A stretch of DNA of 64,000 bases from Vandiemenella viatica (lineage: Eukaryota > Arthropoda > Insecta > Orthoptera > Morabidae), in NCBI GenBank assembly GCA_031002005.1, contig CM061920.1:116984095-117048094 (forward strand), written 5' to 3'. The stretch's first letter is position 1; every line of letters starts with the position of its first letter. This document shows, one piece after another, positions 57,146 to 64,000 of this stretch. Under the pieces are notes generated by a model, which had not been told where the DNA came from, did not search any database, and saw only the letters and a list, made by a program, of their open reading frames with translations. The translations under genes and the position numbers were made by a program.

Positions 57146-57149
57146 CAGG

Positions 57150-58800
57150 TTGTGACGAACGATTGTTGTCTGTCTCGACCGGGTATTCAACCTGAATGTA
57201 CAGAAGCAATTAAGGAAAGTAAAAAAATAATTGTATCTGGTACAAGGATCTCGTAGAAATTTGCCTCCCGTTATTGTAACGTCTTATTAATAGATTGTTC
57301 GACCTCATCACGAAATTAGGGGCTATCAAGAAAAGCGTGGGCTATATCACAGTGTTGGGGCGAGAACTGTCACGCACTATCAAAAAAAATTAGGAGACAG
57401 CGGAAATTTTCACCTGGGTTTAAGTTCCATCTCAATTAAATTTAAATAACAACAGTAGGCAAATTTCTACGACGGTGTACAGCGCATAGTGTCCCGTTAT
57501 CAAACGACAGAACCCATGTAGAAAATTAGTTTAATGCATTTCGCAGAGTACAATTGGGTTGAAAGTGGAGTCTTGGGGCAAGAAGTCCACAAACCAAACA
57601 CTTTTTCCGTCCGAGGAGACCGTTCACATCAGTTTACAACAGAACGACTATTTGAATTTCTTATTTTTGGAGATGTATCAAGCTTCACTCCATGAATTGT
57701 GACAAACATATCTCGTCTCCTGTCAGTTTGTGGTTCAACATTTCCAAAACGCACCAGTAAAGCCAACATAGTGTCACACTTTCTAATTTTGTGTTGGTCT
57801 TAAACAAGTTTGGAGTAGATAGCGCACACAGTTTCCGACAGTTATTTGTCATATACACTTTCTTGAAGTGAAAGTATTATTTCTGGAAATTTCAGTGATT
57901 TTGGTCTTAGTCAATTGCATGTCCTCGCTAACCTCCTCTTCATCTGTACCCACCATATCAACATCATTATCTAACGGCGGTCGTCTTCTTCATTAACCAT
58001 CATTTACATTTGTTAAGACAGTTGCATACATCTCCAGGTTCGAATATTGATACCTAGGGTCCGCATACAGTTAGCAAAATTTTGCTTTTATTTTTAGTGT
58101 TCCTTACCTTCTCAGTGACGGACCCTTATCGATTTGCTCATTCGTTCGTCTTTAACACCTCCTAATTTTCAAACTAATTAACTTAGGAAATTTGTTACGT
58201 AATAACGTAAAATTTGGAAAATTCATGGGGAAAGTGGGGTAATAAAATAATTTTAGGGTATGAAGGAAAGCTATTCTTTATACAACCTTCACGATATCAA
58301 ATAAAAGCTGGCTACTCACCGACTCTCAAAATATTAAAATTTTTCTTTTCATTAGATGATTTGTACAAGCTTTTTGGAAAAATCTAATTCACTCCCTTCA
58401 TTTTAGAAACAACAAATTTTAAAGCTCTTTCAAAATTTACAGCAGTTTGTAGTCTCCAAATGTTTCCGGAAAATATTTAGCAATCTTCGTGATATTTGGT
58501 TTTGGAAAAATAACTAAGTGAGTAATGTTAAAAAATTTGATACTTCAGAAGATAATTTGTTCTCTAAAAAATCATATTTTGCTCAATTGCGGATGTCATG
58601 AGTAGTATAGCATAACTTTAGTGAAAAAACTTCTTTTAGAAGAATTTCCGTGATTTTTTAAGACCCACCATATTTTTTTCGGTTGATTCATTTTTGGTGA
58701 GAGACAAGTTCGCAAAACGAATAATGAACTATATTTGAAATTATTTTTATTGACTTTTTTAAAGGTTTAATTTATAATCTAAGTATGGAATAACTCGCAC
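57150..58800. other. Unassigned AT-rich sequence
   Basis: No recognisable gene or repeat structure. Many short frames and AT-rich words only. Confidence 0.3.
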
Positions 58801-60120
58801 TTGACAAATCTAGTTTATTTGACTTTCTAATGAGAAGCGCGCTTGGCAAAAAAATACTGAGTATGTCTATTTTGTAATCTGTCTCTATCTCCAGTTGGTT
58901 ACATTTGCTGGTGTTTACAATGCGTTCGTAACAACGCTGGGTGATGAACGATATTTTTGTCTTTCAGTCCGGAGAGAAAACAACGAATAGGGCCGATACA
59001 GTTTATCGACTCTCGAGCACGCCACGTACAGCTGCCCGTGGGAAAAACACGGCAGTTCAAGGTTTATTCCACACATTCCCAACGACTGGCCTTGCGACTT
59101 ATTAATCATTGCTGCGAACCGGAAATTGGAGACGCTTAATGTAACGACAAGTAGGTTGGAATCAGCGGTGTTCTTGGAATCAGAATATCCTCGCATTTGA
59201 ACTTTCCGACGATTATCGTGGCTTCAGTCACGTTGTTCATCAGCTTCTTAACAGCAAGTCTTGTTCTATTGTATAGTTTCGGTTGGTTCAGATTGCGTAA
59301 CATAATTATCACCGGAAATTGTGCGGCGGCATTCCTGGAAAATCCAATGAATTCAGGAATTCAATTGGTTAATTTACGACTTCATCTGGATCGGTTAAAA
59401 TGAATCGATCGACTTAAACGAATGCAACTGGCCAGAGACATCACTTTGAATTTTTATGTTCAAATCATTTACATCCCTATTTTTCGCCGCCAAAATGGCT
59501 CCTTCGCTCGACCAAACATGGTTACTTTAATTTGAAACAATATTCGGAAACACTGCACGATTGCGAAATAATCCTTGAATCTGTAAAATTGAAGATAAAT
59601 TTTTGATTTAATGAGCCTCGGTTAAACTTTGATGCTTGTTTGTGTGATGTGTTTGTGTATGTGATGTTTGTTGCAGTCGAAAAAAAATTTACCTTAAAAG
59701 TTGGGTTAAAACCTCATTCATCAATTATATTCGCTCCAAACGATGTCATTTGACAGGAACTGCTGTACTTTTGTATATTTTGCAAGAAATGCTTTGATAA
59801 AGGTTCTTGACCAGAAAGCATTGGTGCCAGTGGCCCTGGTGGCGGTGTCAGTCGTGTTAATTTGACTTTTCGTTCGCGCGATATAATCCTGGCGGTTAGT
59901 GTGGAAACCTCAAATATTGCAATGTTGACAAACAGTGCTCATTGTTCCGAAGTCGACCGAAACATCCGCGGCGTAATCGACTGTTCGATCGTATTTGAAC
60001 GCCAAACGTTCATTTCGAATTGTCACGTTTGGCCGTCAGTTTTGTCGTCGTCCCAAATTATTTTTTGTGTAATATCAAACTGAGCGAGTCGAACTCGACT
60101 GTATCCGTTGTTCCGGAGTC
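58800..60120 (-). pseudogene. Autonomous Helitron remnant (Rep-helicase) with internal deletion
   Basis: The minus strand starts (about 60110-59690) with an N-terminal region: VDYAADVSVDFGTMSTVCQHC, then HFLQNIQKYSSSCQMTSFGA-like. It jumps at about 59600 to the helicase C-terminus: [29 protein letters not shown], and 58915-59196 with [40 protein letters not shown]. The Rep domain with its HxH and YxxK motifs, and helicase motifs I-IV, are missing, a deletion of several kb compared with complete Helitrons. The terminal helicase part is one open frame of 93 codons. Confidence 0.85.
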
Positions 60121-60130
60121 CTAATCGATC

Positions 60131-60160
60131 CTTTTTTTTTTCTTTTTTTTTTTTTTAAAA
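60131..60160. repeat. T-run, likely poly(A) tail of a minus-strand LINE
   Basis: The run at 60131-60160 (T with one C) stands directly after the 3' UTR-like part of the minus-strand LINE at 60160-61760. Confidence 0.5.
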
Positions 60161-61760
60161 ATTATTCCCTGGCTGAAGTCCGCTGTAAAGCGATAGCTCT
60201 ATTCAGCCTTAGGATAATTTTTTAAAAATTTACATTTATTTGTATCGTTTTAATACATATATTTATTTGATTCGTATTTATGGGAAATGGCACCGGTACT
60301 GCAGACATAGTGTATTTTTGTTTCTGTGGACTTAGCGTCCTTAGTTTTTACGGATTTTGATCCCCTTTGGGGGCAGTGCTGATGCTAACTGCGTAAGCAG
60401 CTGGATGGGTTGTGTCATCTGGTGTAGCTTGGCTCCCTCGGTTTGGTAGTGGTTTCCTTGATGTTGAGCACTACCACCGCATTTTTGTTCTTGGTGGGGC
60501 CGGTTTATGAGTTGATAGCTCTGTGCAGGCGGGACCCAGTCTTGTATCGGCGTTAACTAGTGGCGCGGTTTTCTGAAACTGTTTTATTATAAACTTTTTA
60601 CTGAGATATTGGCGTCTCAGAGCGAGTGGAATTTCCTTGGATTCGACCAGCAGTGCATTGGTTGGAGTTGACAGAAATGCCCCTAAGCAAATTCGAAGAG
60701 CCCGGAATTGACATTTATTCAGGCAGTTCAATAGTTGATTAGATGCGGAGCCATAAAGTTCACAGCCATAATCAAAGTGGGGTAGCACCATAGCTTTGTA
60801 AAAGGCTAATGCGATTTTGGGATCCGCCCCCCACCGAGCGCCGTTTGTGGCTCGTAGTATGTTTATTGCTTTCTTGCATTTTCCAACTGTTTCAGATATC
60901 TGATGCTTCTCTAAAGGTATTTGACACATTTCACAAATGGGAAAGTATATGGGCCGAATCTTATGTCTTCAGTTGCCGGTACCCTATGTCAGGTAAAGCT
61001 TATTACTGTGGATTTTCCTGGTGATATCTGGAGTACATTGTCCTTTAGCCAAGTCTTGAGTTTAGTTAACGTCTGGCTAAGGCATAGGTAGGTGTTCTGG
61101 AGATTCCTCGAGGTTTTGTAGATGCAGAGGTAATCCGCATATTGTATGAACCAGGTCTCTGGTGACAGTGCTGTACCTATATCACTACAGTATATGATAA
61201 ACAGGAGTGGTGCCAGGATCGAGCCTTGTGGGAGATGAAAACTTGTACGCCGAGGGCCAATTATGCCAGTTATTGTCATAATTATCAGGATTTTATTCTG
61301 CAGAATGTTCCAAAGGTTTAGTATAAGTGTTTCCGGCAAATTAATTAAAGACAGCTTTTGCTCTGGAATTTCTAGAACTACATAATCATATGCTCCAGTC
61401 AGGTATGTAAACACACAGACTGTGTAGTTGTTGGCTGTCAAACACTCTTGTACCTCAGTATCTTGGTATGCGAGAGCATCAAGCGTGCCAAGGCCTATTT
61501 GAAAACCGTACTGAAAATGGGGAAGTTTTACGTAGTGTTCCACGTGCCACTCTAGTCTGACCCTAATCATACGCTCCAAGGTTTTCTACATGCAAAACAT
61601 TAAAAAAACTCGTCCTATATGATGCTGGGTCGCATGGGTCCTTGCCTGGTTTGAGGATAGGGACTATTCTTATAGTCTTCATACATTCAATGTGAATGCC
61701 TTGTAACCAAACGTCGTTTATTCCTTTTGGAAGTGCTAACTTGGCTTACCATAAATGCGT
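60160..61760 (-). pseudogene. I-like LINE, reverse transcriptase part (minus strand)
   Basis: From 61755 down: LALPKGINDVWLQGIHIE, IVPILKPGKDPCDPASYRT, then ERMIRVRLEWHVEHYVKLP (61579), QYGFQIGLGTLDALA, a palm segment TYLTGAYDYVVL, LPQGSILAPLLFIIYCSDIG and WFIQYADYLCIY, in which the YADD box reads YADY. The thumb continues in 60471-60929 with KKAINILRATNGARWGADPK, VLPHFDYGCELYGSASNQLL and STPTNALLVESKEIPLALRR. A 3' UTR-like tail follows to the T-run. It is 5' truncated at about 61760, head to head with the next LINE. Confidence 0.85.
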
Positions 61761-61761
61761 T

Positions 61762-63350
61762 TACAATAAAAATACGCGCCCTGTGGGTGGCAATATCAGC
61801 GTCCACGTACTGGACTCATAGGAACAGCCCACCTCTAACCGCGGCCATCTCCGACCTTAGTGAATACCAGTCACAAGTGCACTCTCTCACAAGATTACCA
61901 TTCTATGATGTTAACTATGAAACCCTTACGATCGGGCGCGAGATCGTAGAAAATCTGAGTTATTCAAAGAATGCCGTAAGTAACAATAATCTTCTAAGGA
62001 TTATCTAAGCGGCGTGGGTCGAGTCGTACATATTTCCAAAGATGGGTCCAAGACCGGCAACATGGTTGGGAGCGCCTTTTTTGACATCACTAACGGAGTG
62101 GAAAGGCTGTTTAAGCTACGTGCGGAAACATCCTCCTTTACAGCTGAACTGTTTGCGATACTTGAAGCATTGGAATACGTGCTAGAGATGCGCATTCCGA
62201 ATACTGTAATTCTTACAGACTGCAAATTGGCACTTCAAAAGCTGGGTGATGGAATCAAAGATAGAGGGAGGACTCCAACTTCTATATAACATATTGGAGT
62301 TGTTGACCAACATAAATAAACAAGGAATGAACACCTCCTTTATCTGGGTTAAGGCATATGTCGGGGTTCCTGGCAACGAAAGAATGGTTTCTCTTGCAAA
62401 ATTAGCTGCACAAACAGAAAACTTAGCGGAACTTCTGATAGGGAATGACTTAATCTCATTATTTGGCCACAAAACAACGGAGGCCTGGAATGATATGTGT
62501 AATCCAGTGAACAACACATAGGAAGAGACTACAGGCGGATACAACCGCAAATACCGACAACACAATGGTTTCAGAAAAAATATACCACAAAAAAGCAGTG
62601 ACTATAATATCGAGATTAAAATTCAATCATGGCAGATTCGGAAGTCACTTGTACAAAATAAATTTATCAATCTCCTCACTTTGTCAGTGCGACGGGGAGT
62701 CCGAGGCCGATACAAACCATCTATTCTTCGGAAGCAAGAATTACAAAAAAGAAACAGACACTTTCTGGAAAGACATAAAACATTGGGACATAAGTTATCC
62801 AGTTAATGTAGGCCACCTCCTTGCTCTATAAAATATTGCAATATACCGGAGGATGGAGTACTTCATAACAAGACACCATATAGAAATATAACCGGGCAGA
62901 ACCTACTCTACTCCTCAATACTGCAAACAGTAATTGTTTAAAGAGCACCAGATGGTTGCTGTTTTATTGTTAAAAAGTTTTAATGGAAATGCTTCATAAC
63001 ACATTTAACTTTTAGATGTATTTACATGGATCATCAAAATCTTACTGTGAAACATGTGATTTAATTCTTTTGTAATGTTTTAACTCTTAAAGTGCCGTTT
63101 AACTCCTTTTTTAATTTTATGTCCTTAATGTTTATGTTCTTAATGCTATGTAAATTATTATTTCTGTTATATATAATTCGATAACTATGATGTGATCCTA
63201 TAATATGATCAGTGACTTGTATGTATGTGTAATGGGTATATGTAAATGTGGGTGCATATATATATATATATAAAGATACAGAACTAAGTATAATGTATCT
63301 TGAGTGTATGGCCAACATGCCAAGTGTCAATAAAATGTATATATATATTT
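61762..63350 (+). pseudogene. I-like LINE, post-RT and RNase H part (plus strand)
   Basis: The fragment begins with a post-RT region (YWTHRNSPPLTAAISDLSEY, 61816) and passes into an RNase H domain: KDGSKTGNMVGSAFFD (62038, first Asp), SSFTAELFAILEALEYVL (Glu) and VILTDCKLALQKLGD (second Asp). The second frame has FIWVKAYVGVPGNERMVSLA, with the usual His of KAHVG replaced by Tyr. A C-terminal Cys/His segment (LCQCDGESEADTNHLFFG, 62680-62740) and a stop at 62831 follow. The 3' UTR ends with AATAAA at 63329-63334 and an AT-repeat. Confidence 0.85.
63236..63345. repeat. AT microsatellites around a poly(A) signal
   Basis: Short TA runs at 63255-63271 and 63337-63348 in the 3' UTR of the plus-strand LINE. 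Confidence 0.6.
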
Positions 63351-63359
63351 TTAAAAGTA

Positions 63360-64000
63360 GTATCGCGGTACCGCTTGCCTAGAGCCTGATTTTCGGTTGG
63401 AGTTCCTCCAGTCGTTGCTGCTTCTTGTATGCTCGCTTATCTTTCTCTGTAGAGGTGGTCTTGGCGCTGTTGTTTCGATGATTAGTGGCAGCGACTGTTT
63501 GTAGATTGCGGCGGACAGGGCAGCCTGCGTGTGCAACTAAATGCGGTCCTTGGCAGTTTGCACATGTTGCTTCAGCGTCTCTGGATCTTCTGCATTATGT
63601 CGCTCACCACAGCAGACACATGCCTCTGCAGCGCGACAGTCCTTAGCATAGTGCCACAATTTTTGGCATGTATAACATTGCTACAAGCTTGTCTTCTTTC
63701 CGGGGTTTATTTTCTTGGTATGCTTGTCGGCCGACTCGTGGTTCATCGTGGTTGCCGGTGTTGTCAGTTGGCCTGAGCGTGGAATTTCTGCCAGTTTATC
63801 TTGGTACAATATATCTTAATCCTGTAGTATCCTGATGATCGCTGCCATAAAGTGCTCCCCACTTGTCACCTTCCTCCACGGCTGCTTAACTTGTTGGAAG
63901 TTCCGGGTTGGTCACCACTTTTCAGGTCTCCTACCCGATGGTATCTACCAGCATCTTGGTTTGTGGCCTCTCATCGGAGTACTTTCTTGGATTTTAGATA
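63360..64000 (-). pseudogene. LINE gag-like ORF1 with three zinc knuckles, cut by window edge
   Basis: On the minus strand: CYTCQKLWHYAKDC (63635-63676, CX2CX4HX4C), ACVCCGERHNAEDPE (63588-63632, CX2CX3H, last Cys lost) and, one frameshift later, CANCQGPHLVAHAGC (63522-63566, CX2CX3HX6C). A basic tail (KDKRAYKKQQRLEELQPK) ends near 63378. Three knuckles of this kind are typical of I/Jockey-type ORF1 proteins. The N-terminal part lies beyond 64000. Confidence 0.75.

Overview
The window is a stretch of a large, AT-rich, transposon-packed animal genome, most likely an arthropod and probably an insect. Reasons: Tc1, mariner, hAT, piggyBac, PIF/Harbinger-like, Helitron and Polinton remnants sit beside CR1-, Jockey-, I- and RTE-like LINEs and several tRNA-derived SINE families. 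There are intron-like splice signals, and no bacterial-style gene clusters. A polyneopteran insect would fit the density and mix of elements, but the species cannot be read from the sequence. No intact long gene is present. Nearly every ORF over 60 codons is a decayed transposon fragment or a chance frame.

Region by region. 0-10 kb: a Jockey-like RT fragment, a SINE, two Tc1-type transposase pseudogenes, a CR1 fragment and a Jockey ORF1/ORF2 5' part; the second Tc1 copy seems to be split by the LINEs and again by a small inverted-repeat element. 10.3 kb (minus): a GC-rich host exon whose translation matches the N-terminus of LRRC51. 11-19 kb: a Helitron-like element, SINEs, CR1, a 190-bp near-perfect palindrome and a LINE with ORF1 plus an endonuclease. 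19-26 kb: mostly unique DNA, with one probable exon (19.8 kb, minus), a possible regulatory block (21.2-22.3 kb) and one inverted-repeat element. 26.7-28.9 kb: an internally deleted LINE.

29.3-35.4 kb: the most striking object, a 6.1-kb foldback-type element. It has about 2-kb inverted arms built from a 43-bp minisatellite, SINE-derived 95/140-bp tandem units and 240/256-bp units. Matching ends are flanked by a 7-8 bp duplication, and no transposase was seen.

35.6-37.7 kb: CR1 copies, one of them interrupted by a 1.17-kb G-tract MITE with TTA target duplications. 38.7-46.0 kb: two hAT-type elements back to back, with the same 8-bp target CTGATAAC present three times. The first hosts a MITE and a mariner-like element; the second carries a decayed hAT transposase, a putative LTR, a SINE and a piggyBac with its own TTAA sites. 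46.1 kb (minus): a second probable host exon. 46.8-49.5 kb: a small intron-containing gene-like stretch and a Polinton DNA polymerase B pseudogene.

49.5-64 kb: LINE fragments (CR1 with an ORF1 esterase motif, an RTE-like copy, I-like copies with RNase H, and a gag with three zinc knuckles) and a Helitron with a large internal deletion.

The host signal is thus three short minus-strand exons isolated in tens of kilobases of nested transposons, consistent with very long introns. All family names are recognitions from motifs; no database search was run.
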